A DNA stretch of 49,489 nt from an uncultured Oscillibacter sp. (GCF_900546705.1 NZ_URDP01000012.1:1-49489), one strand, 5' to 3'. Shown: positions 40,561 to 49,237, counted from the first letter of the stretch. The notes: generated by a model from the sequence alone, not told the origin. Numbers and translations: made by a program.

Positions 40561-41754
40561 ATGAAAAAGCTCTTTGGCAGTCTCCCGTTCCGATTGATTC
40601 TGGGAATCCTTGTGGGTGTGCTGTGCGGTACCGTATTCACGGAGAACGTGATGAAGGTGGTTGTCACCCTGCAGTACATCATGGGCCAGCTCATCAACTT
40701 CTGCGTGCCGCTGATTATCATCGGATTCATTGCGCCCTCCATCACCAAGCTGGGCGCCAACGCCTCCCGCCTCTTGGGTGTGGCCGTGGTGATCGCCTAC
40801 GTCTCCTCCATCTGCGCGGCCTTCATGAGCATGGGCGCGGGCTACGCGCTGATCCCCCATCTGTCCATTGACACCAGTGTGGCAGGCCTCAAGGAACTGC
40901 CCGGTGTAGTGTTCCAGCTGGACATTCCCCAGATCATGAGCGTCATGAGCGCCCTGGTGCTCTCCGTGCTGCTGGGTCTTGCCGCCACCTGGACCAAGTC
41001 CAAGCGCACCATTGAGCTGCTGGCAGAATTCCAGGCCATCGTGCTGGATATCGTCAGCAAGATCATCATCCCCGTGCTCCCGTTCTACATCGCCACCACC
41101 TTCTGCAACCTCAGCTATGAGGGTATGATTACCCGGCAGCTGCCCGCCTTTTTGCAGATCATCCTCATCGTCATGGCCGGTCACTACATCTGGCTGGCGG
41201 TGCTGTACCTGCTGGCCGGTGCCTACTCCGGCAAGAACCCCTGGGAGGTCCTCCGCCACTACGGCCCGGCTTACCTGACCGCCGTGGGCACCATGTCCAG
41301 CGCGGCGACGCTGGCGGTTGCCCTGCGCTGCGCCGGCAAGAGCAAGGTGCTGCGGGAGGACATGGTCAGCTTCGGCATTCCCCTGTTTGCCAACATCCAC
41401 CTGTGCGGAAGCGTTCTGACGGAGGTGTTCTTCGTCATGACCATCTCCCTGCTGCTCTACGGAGCCCTGCCCAGCCTGGGCACCATGATCCTCTTCTGCC
41501 TGCTGCTGGGTATCTTTGCCATCGGCGCCCCCGGTGTCCCCGGCGGCACGGTCATGGCCTCCCTGGGCCTCATCACCGGCATTTTGCTCTTTGACAACGC
41601 CGGCACCGCCCTGATGCTGGCCATCTTCGCCCTGCAGGACAGCTTCGGCACTGCCTGCAACGTCACCGGCGACGGCGCGCTGACGCTGATGCTCACCGGA
41701 TACGTGGAAAAGCACGGCATCAAGGACGAGAACCTCCAGTCTCCCATTTTGTAA
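40561..41754 (+). CDS. Dicarboxylate/amino acid:cation (DAACS) symporter
   Basis: Na+- or H+-driven uptake of dicarboxylates, glutamate/aspartate or serine/threonine. The 397-residue protein has eight helices plus two re-entrant loops. Family features are FCVPLIIIGFIAPSITKLG near residue 47, GTMSSAATLAVALRC (hairpin 1 serine-rich motif) near residue 244, and DNAGTALMLAIFALQDSFG near the C terminus. The absence of a typical GltP DGT motif makes the substrate unclear. AGAGGGG precedes the ATG. Two terminators follow. Confidence 0.9.
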   Translation: MKKLFGSLPFRLILGILVGVLCGTVFTENVMKVVVTLQYIMGQLINFCVPLIIIGFIAPSITKLGANASRLLGVAVVIAYVSSICAAFMSMGAGYALIPHLSIDTSVAGLKELPGVVFQLDIPQIMSVMSALVLSVLLGLAATWTKSKRTIELLAEFQAIVLDIVSKIIIPVLPFYIATTFCNLSYEGMITRQLPAFLQIILIVMAGHYIWLAVLYLLAGAYSGKNPWEVLRHYGPAYLTAVGTMSSAATLAVALRCAGKSKVLREDMVSFGIPLFANIHLCGSVLTEVFFVMTISLLLYGALPSLGTMILFCLLLGIFAIGAPGVPGGTVMASLGLITGILLFDNAGTALMLAIFALQDSFGTACNVTGDGALTLMLTGYVEKHGIKDENLQSPIL

Positions 41755-41765
41755 GCTCTCATTCC

Positions 41766-41795
41766 GCGGGGCCGCGTAAGCGGCCCCGCCTTTTT
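41766..41795 (+). terminator. Terminator of the symporter gene
   Basis: GCGGGGCCGC/GCGGCCCCGC with a GTAA loop and TTTTT tail. Confidence 0.95.
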
Positions 41796-41800
41796 GAAGA

Positions 41801-41835
41801 AAGCCGCCCTGTGCCAAAGGCACAGGGCGGCTTTT
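41801..41835 (-). terminator. Terminator of the hydroxyacid oxidase gene
   Basis: AAGCCGCCCTGTGCC/GGCACAGGGCGGCTT with a short AAA loop and a TTTCTTC tail on the minus strand; adjacent to the plus-strand terminator. Confidence 0.9.
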
Positions 41836-41858
41836 GCATCAATTGGGTGATCCCCAGC

Positions 41859-42878
41859 TTAGTAGCCGTAGATCATGGAGCGGTTAATGTCCGCCAGGCA
41901 GTGGGCGCCGCACATGGCCATGGTATCGGCCAGCTCGGCCTTGAGCTTTTCCACATAGATCTTCACGCCCTCGGCGCCGCCGCCGTAGACCATGTTCACA
42001 AAGGGACGGGCAATGAGCACCGCGTCGGCGCCCAGGGCCAGGGCCTTGAACACATCCATACCGGTGCGGATGCCGCCGTCCACCAGCACGGTCATCTTGT
42101 CGCCCACGGCGTCCACGATGGCAGGCAGCACCTCGGCGGTGGCGGGGCACTGGTCCAGCACGCGGCCGCCGTGGTTGGACACCACGATGGCGCTGGCACC
42201 GGCCTCCAGGGCCTTCTTGGCGCCGGCAACGGTCATGATGCCCTTGAGGATGAAGGGCTTCTCCGCCCAGGCCACAATCTGCTTGAGCTCCTCCACGGTC
42301 TTGCTGCCGGCGGGCGGGGTCATGTTCTGCAGGAAGGGCAGTCCCGCGGCGTCGATGTCCATGGCAATGGCAAAGGGATTGGCGGCCTTCACCAGGTCCA
42401 GCTTCTCCTTGACGGTCTCCAAGTTCCAGGGCTTGATGGTGGGGACGCCGCAGCCGTGGGTCTTGACGAGCGCCTTGGCCGTACCCTCCATAACCGCGGG
42501 ATCGGTGCCGTCGCCGGTGAAGGCGGCGATGCCGGCCTCGGCGCAGGCAGGCACCAGAATGTCGTTATACTCCAGGTCCGTGTACTTGTCGCCGTAGTGC
42601 TTGGTAACGGCGCCAACGGGGGCCGCGAACACGGGGATGTCCACTTTCTGGCCGAAGAGGGTGAAGGAGGTGTCCACCGGCTTATTTTCGCAGATGGTGT
42701 CCATGTTCACACACAGCTCCTGCCACTTCTGATAGTTGCGGATAAAGCCGGTGCCGATGCCCTTGGCACCGGGGCCGGGCACGGTATTCTTGCAGGCCAG
42801 GCCGTTGCAGACAGGGCAGGACTTGCAGTAGGGGCCCATGCAGGTGCGGGCCTGATCGAGTACTTCTTTGTATGTCAT
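41859..42878 (-). CDS. FMN-dependent alpha-hydroxyacid oxidase/dehydrogenase with cysteine-rich N terminus
   Basis: The 339-residue FMN barrel oxidises an L-2-hydroxyacid such as lactate or glycolate. The catalytic SNHGGRVLD (His), VLVDGGIRTGMDVFKALALGADAVLIARPF phosphate-binding region and LPFLQNM loop are present. Five cysteines lie at residues 13, 18, 21, 24 and 29 (C-x4-C-x2-C-x2-C-x4-C), which the canonical L-lactate dehydrogenases lack. This may bind an Fe-S cluster or zinc; oxygen-independent use of FMN would fit an anaerobe. The start is ATG 42878 behind GGAGGAGATCGTC; an in-frame upstream ATG has no such site. Confidence 0.88.
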   Translation of the reverse strand: MTYKEVLDQARTCMGPYCKSCPVCNGLACKNTVPGPGAKGIGTGFIRNYQKWQELCVNMDTICENKPVDTSFTLFGQKVDIPVFAAPVGAVTKHYGDKYTDLEYNDILVPACAEAGIAAFTGDGTDPAVMEGTAKALVKTHGCGVPTIKPWNLETVKEKLDLVKAANPFAIAMDIDAAGLPFLQNMTPPAGSKTVEELKQIVAWAEKPFILKGIMTVAGAKKALEAGASAIVVSNHGGRVLDQCPATAEVLPAIVDAVGDKMTVLVDGGIRTGMDVFKALALGADAVLIARPFVNMVYGGGAEGVKIYVEKLKAELADTMAMCGAHCLADINRSMIYGY

Positions 42879-42931
42879 GACGATCTCCTCCAAATGATGT
42901 AGTTCCCCTCTGAGGTAATATTTGCGCTCCT

Positions 42932-42960
42932 ATTGTACTGCCAACCGCGGAAAAAGGCAA
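42932..42960 (-). promoter_or_regulatory. Promoter of the hydroxyacid oxidase gene
   Basis: TTGCCT (42955-42960), 17 bases, then TACAAT (42932-42937) on the minus strand. Confidence 0.75.
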
Positions 42961-43069
42961 CCGCTTCCAAAAAAGTTTGTCTGCCCCGCCAACAGGCGGA
43001 ACCATTTTCCACCTTTCCCGTCTCTACGGTTGAAAGGGTCTTTCCACACCATAAAAAGGAGGGTTCACC

Positions 43070-44029
43070 ATGAAAAAGAAGGGTTTTGTCTGGGTGCTTA
43101 TGCTGGTGCTGGCCACGGGCCTGCTATCCGGCTGCGGCAGCGAATCCGCCGCCTCCATGCCCCAGGAGACAGCCGCAGCAGAAGCACCAGCGGAAAGCTA
43201 CAGCATGGACGCGTCGGCAGACTACGGTACCGGCAATGGCAGCATGATGCCCGCCGCAGAGGGCAGTGGAGAAGAGAGCAATGCAGTACAGGGCTCCAAG
43301 CGCATCTATACCGCCTCGCTGGAGCTGGAGACCACCGGCTTTGACGAGGCCGTCTCCTCCCTGACGGAGCTGGTGGACAGCTGCGGGGGATGGATATCGT
43401 CCTCGTCCGTCAGCAACCACTCCAGCTCCTACCGCTACGCGGATTTGACCGTGCGGGTACCGGTGGAGAAGTACCGTGATTTTCTCACCCAGGCGGGAGA
43501 GCTGTGCCACCTGCTCTACACCCAGGAGTACGTGGATGATGTGACCGAGTCCTACTACGACACCGCCGGACGCCTGGAGACCCAGCGCATCAAGCTGGAG
43601 CGGCTCCAGAGCCTGATGGCCCAGGCGGAGAACATGGCCGACATCATCACCATCGAGTCCGCCATTTCCGAGACAGAGCAGATGATCGACAGTCTCTCCG
43701 GCACGCTGCAGCACTATGACGCCCAGGTGGACTACGCCACGGTCACCATCTCCTTGCAGGAGGTGGGCAAGCTCTCCAACGTGGAAGAGCCCACCGCAAC
43801 GCTTGGCGGACGGCTGGCCGCGGCCCTTGCTTCCGGTGGGCGGGGCTTCTTGCACTTTGCAGAGGACCTGCTGGTCATACTGGCCTACGGCTGGGTGTGG
43901 CTGGTGATCCTGGCCGTGGCGGCCATCGTAGTGGTGCGCCGCCTGAAAAAGAAGGGCGTCCAACTCCCCTTCCTGGAGCGAAAGAACCATACGTCCGGCC
44001 ATGACGTGCCCAAGGATGGCACACTTTGA
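43070..44029 (+). CDS. DUF4349 lipoprotein
   Basis: The 319-residue precursor has a signal peptide and lipobox LLSGC with the acylated cysteine C22. A low-complexity Ala/Ser/Glu linker (about 25-75) precedes the DUF4349 domain (about 78-255), which contains a helical hairpin (DTAGRLETQRIKLERLQSLM and IESAISETEQMIDSLSGTLQ). A C-terminal membrane helix at about 283-300 and a basic tail follow. Members are membrane-tethered surface proteins of unknown function. ATG 43070 follows AAAAGGAGG. The gene ends at a strong hairpin and is not obviously linked to neighbours. Confidence 0.87.
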   Translation: MKKKGFVWVLMLVLATGLLSGCGSESAASMPQETAAAEAPAESYSMDASADYGTGNGSMMPAAEGSGEESNAVQGSKRIYTASLELETTGFDEAVSSLTELVDSCGGWISSSSVSNHSSSYRYADLTVRVPVEKYRDFLTQAGELCHLLYTQEYVDDVTESYYDTAGRLETQRIKLERLQSLMAQAENMADIITIESAISETEQMIDSLSGTLQHYDAQVDYATVTISLQEVGKLSNVEEPTATLGGRLAAALASGGRGFLHFAEDLLVILAYGWVWLVILAVAAIVVVRRLKKKGVQLPFLERKNHTSGHDVPKDGTL

Positions 44030-44037
44030 TATGCGCA

Positions 44038-44073
44038 GAAACGCCCGGGCCTATGGGGCCCGGGCGTTTTTCT
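44038..44073. terminator. Bidirectional terminator after the DUF4349 gene
   Basis: AAACGCCCGGGCC/GGCCCGGGCGTTT stem; TTTTT on the plus side. It also ends the minus-strand zinc-ribbon gene. Confidence 0.92.
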
Positions 44074-46180
44074 CAATTGGTCAGAATGGTGTAGCCTACC
44101 GGGTCATACTGCTCATCCAGCAGCAGCAGCACATAGGCATAGACAGTCTCGCCATCAGAGCGCCCCGACGGCATCAGCACATCCAGATCCTCCACCGGCT
44201 TGCAGAATCGCTCCTTTCCCACGGACTGTTCCCGGCTCCAAAGGCCGTATTGCTGCACCGCCCGGGAGAAATTTCCATCATCGCTCAGATAGAAGCCATC
44301 CACGCACCAGGCCGCGCCGCTGCGCTCCACCTGCTCCGGGGCAATGTACTCCGGCAGCGCCGCCTGGGAGAAGGCGTTTTTCTGCTGCTCATAAAGATTG
44401 GAGAAGTCGTAGTTGCAAAGGGTGATCTCCATGCGCCAGCTGTCCCCGCCCAGATGACGGGGCTGGCCGAAGGAATAGCCGCATAAGGTGGTCGCGTCAC
44501 TGTACAAAAGCAGCACCCGGAATGGGGCCCGGCCGCCCTGAACGGAAAACCGGCCGGAGGTCTGATTCATGGACCGTTTCCCGTCAGAGGCCACCAGCCA
44601 GGCCATCTGGTCGCTGACTTTCAGATATTCCTCCACGCCGCCCAGGTCCGGCATGCCCCGAAACTCCATGAACCGGGCCTGGGGCACCATCTGCTGCACC
44701 TGCTCCAGCGTCACGGTGCAGTACTCCCCATCCGCCGTCAGGTCCAGCGACGCGCCGGTACGGACCCCGGAGGGAAAGGAAAACTCCATATTCTCTACCC
44801 GCTCCCCGTCTGTGACGGTCACATAGCCCATGTACTGCATGGCATCGTCCAGCAGCAAATACACCTGGGGCCGCTCCGCTGCGGCGTGCCGGGCGCTGTT
44901 GGGCAGGTCCGTGATGGGCGCGCAGAACCGGCTGATATAGGGCGAAGTAGCCCGGCTCCACAGGCTCTGGAGGCGCACCCGGTTGGTAAAATCGTCGCTG
45001 CCGGAGAGCTGGGAAACCGGCTCGATGTAAAAGGCCGCACCGCAGGAGGCAAGGTCGTACTGGGAGATCTCCGGCAGCTGGGGCGAGGCCGTATAGCCTG
45101 CGGACTGCTCTTGGTACAAAGCTGTAAAATCGTAGTCGCACAGAGTGATCTCCATACGCCATTTTCCGCCGCCCAAATTCTCCGGGGCGCCCACAAAGTA
45201 GCCGCACAGGGTGGTCAGGTCCCGGTAGAGCAGCAGCGTGAAGATATGGTCCTCCGAGAGATTCCAGGTGGCAGACAGGTGCCCTCCGTTTGCCGTGCCG
45301 CCGGAGGTCACCAGCCAGGCCATGTGAAGGCTGTCGGTCACATAGGCCTTCACATCGCCGCCCAGATCCGGCGCGTAGCCCTCAAAGTTGAAAAAGGACA
45401 TCTCCGGCACCACTCGGTGCAGCAGCTCCTCGGTGATCTCGCAGTTCCCGTCGCTCTTTTCCTCAAGCACCAGCTCCACGGAGCCGGTGGGCGTAATATC
45501 GCTGTCCCCGCCGGCCTGTCCGCCGCTGCCGGTGGAGTCCATCATGGTATAGCCCAGCAGCTGATGGTCGCCGTCCAGCAGCAAAAAACAGCGCCACCGG
45601 TCATCCCGGGGGAGCCGGAAATGGAGCCGGTCCATTTCCCGGCTGTGCTTTTCTACATACGGAGAGGTGTACTCCGCCCACAGGTGATATGCCTGGGAAT
45701 CGCCAGGCAGCAGCGTGGGGCCCCGGCTGGTATCGTAGCCGGTGAGGAAATACTTGGCGCCGGAGTTTTCAATGTCCTCCGGGGCAATATAGTTTGCAAA
45801 GGTCTCTTCCCGCTGGGCGTCGAACAGGGCCATCTGCTCTTCATAGAGCGCCGTGAAGTCGTAGTCGCAAAGCGTCACCTGTAACTGCCAGGTTCCGTTT
45901 CCCGCCTTTTCCGGCACGCCTACGGCGTGGCCCATCAGGTGGGTGTTGCTGTCAAAGAGCAGCAGACACAAAGGGCTGTCCGGGTCCGTATTGGCATTGA
46001 AGCTGCCCCATTCCCCTTCGGAGCCCCACTGGCCCCGGCTGGTGACCAGCATGGCCATCTGGAAGCTGTCGATGAGGTAGGTGTCGATGTCTCCGCCCAT
46101 GTTGGGAACGCCCTCCAGGTTGATGTACTCCACCTCCGGGAACTGCTCACGCACCAGCTCCGGCGTAACGGTGCATACGC
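44073..46180 (-). repeat. Three tandem ~242-residue repeats inside the zinc-ribbon protein
   Basis: Repeat boundaries are near 46180, 45453 and 44727 (about 726 bases apart). Landmarks in repeats 1 to 3: NMGGDIDTYLIDS / DLGGDVKAYVTDS / DLGGVEEYLKVS; MAMLVTS / MAWLVTS / MAWLVAS; VTLCDYDFTALYEEQ / ITLCDYDFTALYQEQ / ITLCNYDFSNLYEQQ. Repeats 2 and 3 look closer to each other than to repeat 1. The repeats also vary in loop lengths, so they are old duplications. Confidence 0.9.
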
Positions 46181-47327
46181 CCTCCGTGTCCTCCTCCACG
46201 GTAAAGGTCACGGTCTCTCCGTCACCGGGGGCGGTCACATGCAGCTCCTGCGCGCCAATGCCGTCACCGCCGCCCAGACGTGGCAGCAGCACCGCCCCAG
46301 CCACGGCCAGCAGGGCCACCGCAACGACCGCTGCAATCCTGCCGCGCTTTTTCCCCGCACCGGGCTTCTTTGTACGCCCGGCAGCACTGCCGGAGATGGC
46401 GGTTTTCCCGCAAGCAGAGGATTTCTCTTCCGGGAGGGAGGATTCCTCGGGGTATGGCGCGGGCTCCGCTCCGTTGGAAAGCAGGGGAGCGGATTCCGCC
46501 GGTGCCCCGGCGGAACGTGGAGCAGGAGGTGTTTTTGACGTTTCGTCAGGTGTCCCCGACACACCACCGGACGACTCCGGCGGGGTCTTTTTCAGATGGA
46601 GCCGGGATTTGAGGTCCTCCATCTGCTGTCGGGCCGCTTCGCGGCGTTCTTCCGCCTGCGCCCGGGCCTCCTCTTCCCGGCGCTCCTGTTCCCGGGCCTG
46701 GCGCGCTTGGTCTTCCGCCCGCTCCTGCCGCAGCGCTGCAAGACCTGCAGCAGTAGCCAGACGCTCGGCAGTATCCCTCTGACAGCCGCAGCGGTGACAG
46801 CGGGACTCCACCAACCGGTTCACGCCGCCGCAGGGGCAGTACCAGAGGCTCTTGTCGCTCCAATAGGCATACCGGCTGCTGGGAAGGCCCCGGCTCAGCG
46901 CCAGCAGCTCCGGCTCCTCCACCGCCTTATCCAGGGCGATAAAGGCCGGAAGGCTCTCCCAGCGGGCATCCTCCGCCGCCTTCCACACGCTCCCATCGAC
47001 AAAGGTCGCTGACACCGCCCGAACGTCCATGCTCTGCTGGTCTCCCCAGGGCAGTACCACCGCCGTGTACCGGCCAAAAGCCTGCCCCCGGACAGCGCCC
47101 AATCCCGCATAGGTAAACATTGTCCCGGCGCCGTCTCCGGCCAGGCAGCGGACTGATATCGTCAGCGACGTGATGCGGAGGTCGTCAATGCTTTTCCACT
47201 TCAGCTGAGCCACCAGCCGGGGCAGCTTGGTGTCCTCCAGCAGTACACCGGCTGCCAGCACCACCGGCGCACCGGCGGTGTACAGCCGCTCCGGCAGCGC
47301 AAAGCGCCGGATATAGCGATCACTCAT
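44073..47327 (-). CDS. Zinc-ribbon membrane protein with three extracytoplasmic repeats (unknown function)
   Basis: The 1,084-residue protein has an N-terminal domain (1-160, largely beta by pattern), a zinc ribbon C165-x-C167-x10-C178-xx-C181, a charged coiled coil (about 187-235), a Pro/Ser/Glu-rich low-complexity stretch (about 236-322), and one membrane helix (about 328-351). Three homologous extracytoplasmic domains begin near residues 383, 625 and 867. Each contains a GG(D/V) motif, an MAxLV(T/A)S strand, a TLC(D/N)YDF segment and a YLLLD or CFLLLD strand, about 242 residues apart. I know no assigned family for the repeats. The ATG follows GGGAGGGGC. It is the second gene of an operon with a 523-residue membrane protein, 13 bases upstream. 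Confidence 0.88.
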   Translation of the reverse strand: MSDRYIRRFALPERLYTAGAPVVLAAGVLLEDTKLPRLVAQLKWKSIDDLRITSLTISVRCLAGDGAGTMFTYAGLGAVRGQAFGRYTAVVLPWGDQQSMDVRAVSATFVDGSVWKAAEDARWESLPAFIALDKAVEEPELLALSRGLPSSRYAYWSDKSLWYCPCGGVNRLVESRCHRCGCQRDTAERLATAAGLAALRQERAEDQARQAREQERREEEARAQAEERREAARQQMEDLKSRLHLKKTPPESSGGVSGTPDETSKTPPAPRSAGAPAESAPLLSNGAEPAPYPEESSLPEEKSSACGKTAISGSAAGRTKKPGAGKKRGRIAAVVAVALLAVAGAVLLPRLGGGDGIGAQELHVTAPGDGETVTFTVEEDTEGVCTVTPELVREQFPEVEYINLEGVPNMGGDIDTYLIDSFQMAMLVTSRGQWGSEGEWGSFNANTDPDSPLCLLLFDSNTHLMGHAVGVPEKAGNGTWQLQVTLCDYDFTALYEEQMALFDAQREETFANYIAPEDIENSGAKYFLTGYDTSRGPTLLPGDSQAYHLWAEYTSPYVEKHSREMDRLHFRLPRDDRWRCFLLLDGDHQLLGYTMMDSTGSGGQAGGDSDITPTGSVELVLEEKSDGNCEITEELLHRVVPEMSFFNFEGYAPDLGGDVKAYVTDSLHMAWLVTSGGTANGGHLSATWNLSEDHIFTLLLYRDLTTLCGYFVGAPENLGGGKWRMEITLCDYDFTALYQEQSAGYTASPQLPEISQYDLASCGAAFYIEPVSQLSGSDDFTNRVRLQSLWSRATSPYISRFCAPITDLPNSARHAAAERPQVYLLLDDAMQYMGYVTVTDGERVENMEFSFPSGVRTGASLDLTADGEYCTVTLEQVQQMVPQARFMEFRGMPDLGGVEEYLKVSDQMAWLVASDGKRSMNQTSGRFSVQGGRAPFRVLLLYSDATTLCGYSFGQPRHLGGDSWRMEITLCNYDFSNLYEQQKNAFSQAALPEYIAPEQVERSGAAWCVDGFYLSDDGNFSRAVQQYGLWSREQSVGKERFCKPVEDLDVLMPSGRSDGETVYAYVLLLLDEQYDPVGYTILTN

Positions 47328-47340
47328 GGTGCCCCTCCCA

Positions 47341-48912
47341 TCAAAGCTCCGGCAGCTCGTCGGGGTTATCACCGTCCGCAGACGCACCGGCTTGCAAAAC
47401 AGCGGCCTCCCCGGCACCGGCATGGTCCACCCCACTCTTGCGTATGGCATGCACATTGGCGGCCATCTGCCCAAAGGCATACAGCGGCCAGGTGCCCACC
47501 GCCAGAATCAGAGCGCTCACCACCGTAATCAGTCCGCTCAGCAGCACAGATACCGGGCTGAAGTAGGGCGGGATCAGTCCAAAGAGCTGCAGCAACAGCA
47601 GTACGACACTCAATGCCATCACAAAAGCACCTACGACGCCCAGGATCAAATAGATCAAGCCGCAGATCTTGGCCAGCAGCTGTAATTTGCCTCCCACGTC
47701 GCTGTAAAACCCGTGGACAAAGCCGGACAGACCGTGGCGGTACTTTTCTCCGTCCATCTTCCGCTCTCTTGCCGCCAACTCCCGGACCTCCATTGAGAGG
47801 TTCAGCAGCACCAGCCCTATGTACAGCAGCAGAGCCAGCAGCAAATTCCGGATGTTTGCTCCATCCATATGCCCTGCGACGGCGGAGATCTGATAAAACG
47901 CCTCCCAGATTCCGCCAACGGCCGCCAGTGCCGCCGCGATCACATTGAGCACCGGAACCTGCCGCTTTCCCACCGGGGCATTCCATGTCACGCCCACCGC
48001 ACTGATGAGCACCAGCAGCTCGCAGCCGAACAGCAGGGCCGCCCGCTGGGTCTGCTGAAGGACGGTGCTCATCTGATCCGAATACAGGACCATCTGCCGC
48101 AGGCTCAACAGTTCCCGCACCTGACAGACCGTCAGCACCGCCGCAGCAGGCAGAAGCCACCTCTCCCTCTGATCGCGCAGCAGCAGAAAAACGCCTGCCG
48201 CAGCGGTCAGTACAGGCCAAAGCAGGTTCAGCACCGGCACATCGAATGAGCTCATCAGCCCGATGAGATTGATGATCCGCCACACACCGCAGGCCAGGAT
48301 CAGCACCGCCCCCAGCGCGCGCAGTGCGCCGGCTCCGGGGACAGACCGGTACCGGATTCTCTGACCGTTCTGCTGCTCCCGCTGCCGGGGCAGGAACGTC
48401 TCCGCCTCCACATTACCGCACAGAAGTACGGCGCCCGCCGCCGATATCACTGTGGGAAGCAGCCGAATGGGAAGAGAGTGAATCTCCTGCAGGCACAAAA
48501 GTCCGCTCACTGCCGCCAGTACTGCGGCAGCCAGGTTCAGTACCGGCATGCGGAGCCGGTCCGGAACAGCCCCCGGGATTTTGTTCCAGGATACTCCCCG
48601 GAAAGAGATCGCCCAGGCAGCCAGAGACACCAGTATTGCCAGCTGATTGGTCAATACGGCAGCACTCAGCAATGTCAGTACTCCACCGGCAGCAAGCGCT
48701 GCTTTCCGGTTCCGGGCCGTCAGCAGCAGGATACCTCCGGCCACAGCCAAAAGGCATAAAAAGAGCGACCCCCTGGCCCGATAGTCCTCGATCACTCCGG
48801 CCAGCAGTTGATCGATCACCGGCCCCGCCGCCAGCAAAGCTGCCGACACCGTCCGCAGTTCACCCGGCTGTGGAATCCCCCGGATTCGTTCTCTTCTTAC
48901 GTTCTCTTCCAT
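47341..48912 (-). CDS. Polytopic membrane protein, partner of the zinc-ribbon protein
   Basis: The 523-residue protein has about twelve hydrophobic segments in pairs separated by short loops. A repetitive quality (three or four blocks with MPVLNLAAAVLAA, VPVLNLLWPVLTAA and VPVLNVIAAALAA) suggests internal duplication of a two- or three-helix unit. A hydrophilic patch near residues 380-410 (RELAARERKMDGEKYRHG) and an acidic C-terminal tail lie inside or outside the membrane. No family is recognised and no catalytic motif is visible. ATG 48912 follows GAGAGGAGATTTCT. It is the first gene of the two-gene operon. Confidence 0.82.
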   Translation of the reverse strand: MEENVRRERIRGIPQPGELRTVSAALLAAGPVIDQLLAGVIEDYRARGSLFLCLLAVAGGILLLTARNRKAALAAGGVLTLLSAAVLTNQLAILVSLAAWAISFRGVSWNKIPGAVPDRLRMPVLNLAAAVLAAVSGLLCLQEIHSLPIRLLPTVISAAGAVLLCGNVEAETFLPRQREQQNGQRIRYRSVPGAGALRALGAVLILACGVWRIINLIGLMSSFDVPVLNLLWPVLTAAAGVFLLLRDQRERWLLPAAAVLTVCQVRELLSLRQMVLYSDQMSTVLQQTQRAALLFGCELLVLISAVGVTWNAPVGKRQVPVLNVIAAALAAVGGIWEAFYQISAVAGHMDGANIRNLLLALLLYIGLVLLNLSMEVRELAARERKMDGEKYRHGLSGFVHGFYSDVGGKLQLLAKICGLIYLILGVVGAFVMALSVVLLLLQLFGLIPPYFSPVSVLLSGLITVVSALILAVGTWPLYAFGQMAANVHAIRKSGVDHAGAGEAAVLQAGASADGDNPDELPEL

Positions 48913-48971
48913 AGAAATCTCCTCTCTTTCCCCAGCACAGCATACTGGACAGCAAGATTTTCCATAAAATC

Positions 48972-49000
48972 ACTATATCCCGTTCCCAGTCAAAAAGCAA
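48972..49000 (-). promoter_or_regulatory. Candidate promoter of the two-gene membrane operon
   Basis: TTGCTT (48995-49000), 17 bases, then TATAGT (48972-48977) on the minus strand. The -35 is weak, so confidence is limited. Confidence 0.5.
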
Positions 49001-49046
49001 TCTGCCCGCTGCATCTCTCCCATCCGACACGCTTCTCTTCGATAAA

Positions 49047-49084
49047 AAGAAGAAAGACACGCTTTTCAGCGTGTCTTTCTTCTT
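49047..49084 (-). terminator. Terminator upstream of the membrane operon
   Basis: AAGAAGAAAGACACGC/GCGTGTCTTTCTTCTT stem with a 6-base loop. The minus-strand tail is TTTTTATC. No gene ends just to its right, so it may end a transcript covering the hairpin cluster. Confidence 0.85.
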
Positions 49085-49099
49085 GTCTTGTCAGCAAAG

Positions 49100-49212
49100 T
49101 ATAGATGCCGGACACGACCGGGTCCCCGCACGGCGGGGCGGCGCGTTTGCGCCGTACAAGCGTTTTGGCCACAGGCCAAAACCTTGGCGCAGGGGCAATT
49201 CACTTGCCCCGA
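49100..49212. other. Cluster of four tandem hairpins (structured element of unknown role)
   Basis: Four inverted repeats follow each other with almost no spacer: CCCCGC-N3-GCGGGG (49124-49138), CGGCGC-N4-GCGCCG (49139-49154), TTTTGGCC-N3-GGCCAAAA (49163-49181) and GGGGCAA-N5-TTGCCCC (49192-49210). The GCGC of the second hairpin can alternatively pair with GCGC at 49187-49190, with CAAG (49157-49160) pairing to CTTG (49183-49186), extending the third stem and breaking the second. Terminators flank both sides. There is no open frame. It could be a repetitive palindromic element or an ncRNA; orientation is unknown. Confidence 0.6.
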
Positions 49213-49237
49213 GCATTTGAAATATCCCAGGATTCCA

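Noticed and set aside
40541..40564. Seven-codon leader frame overlapping the symporter ATG (ATGA-type).
   Set aside because: No ribosome binding site and no run of regulatory codons, so attenuation is not supported.
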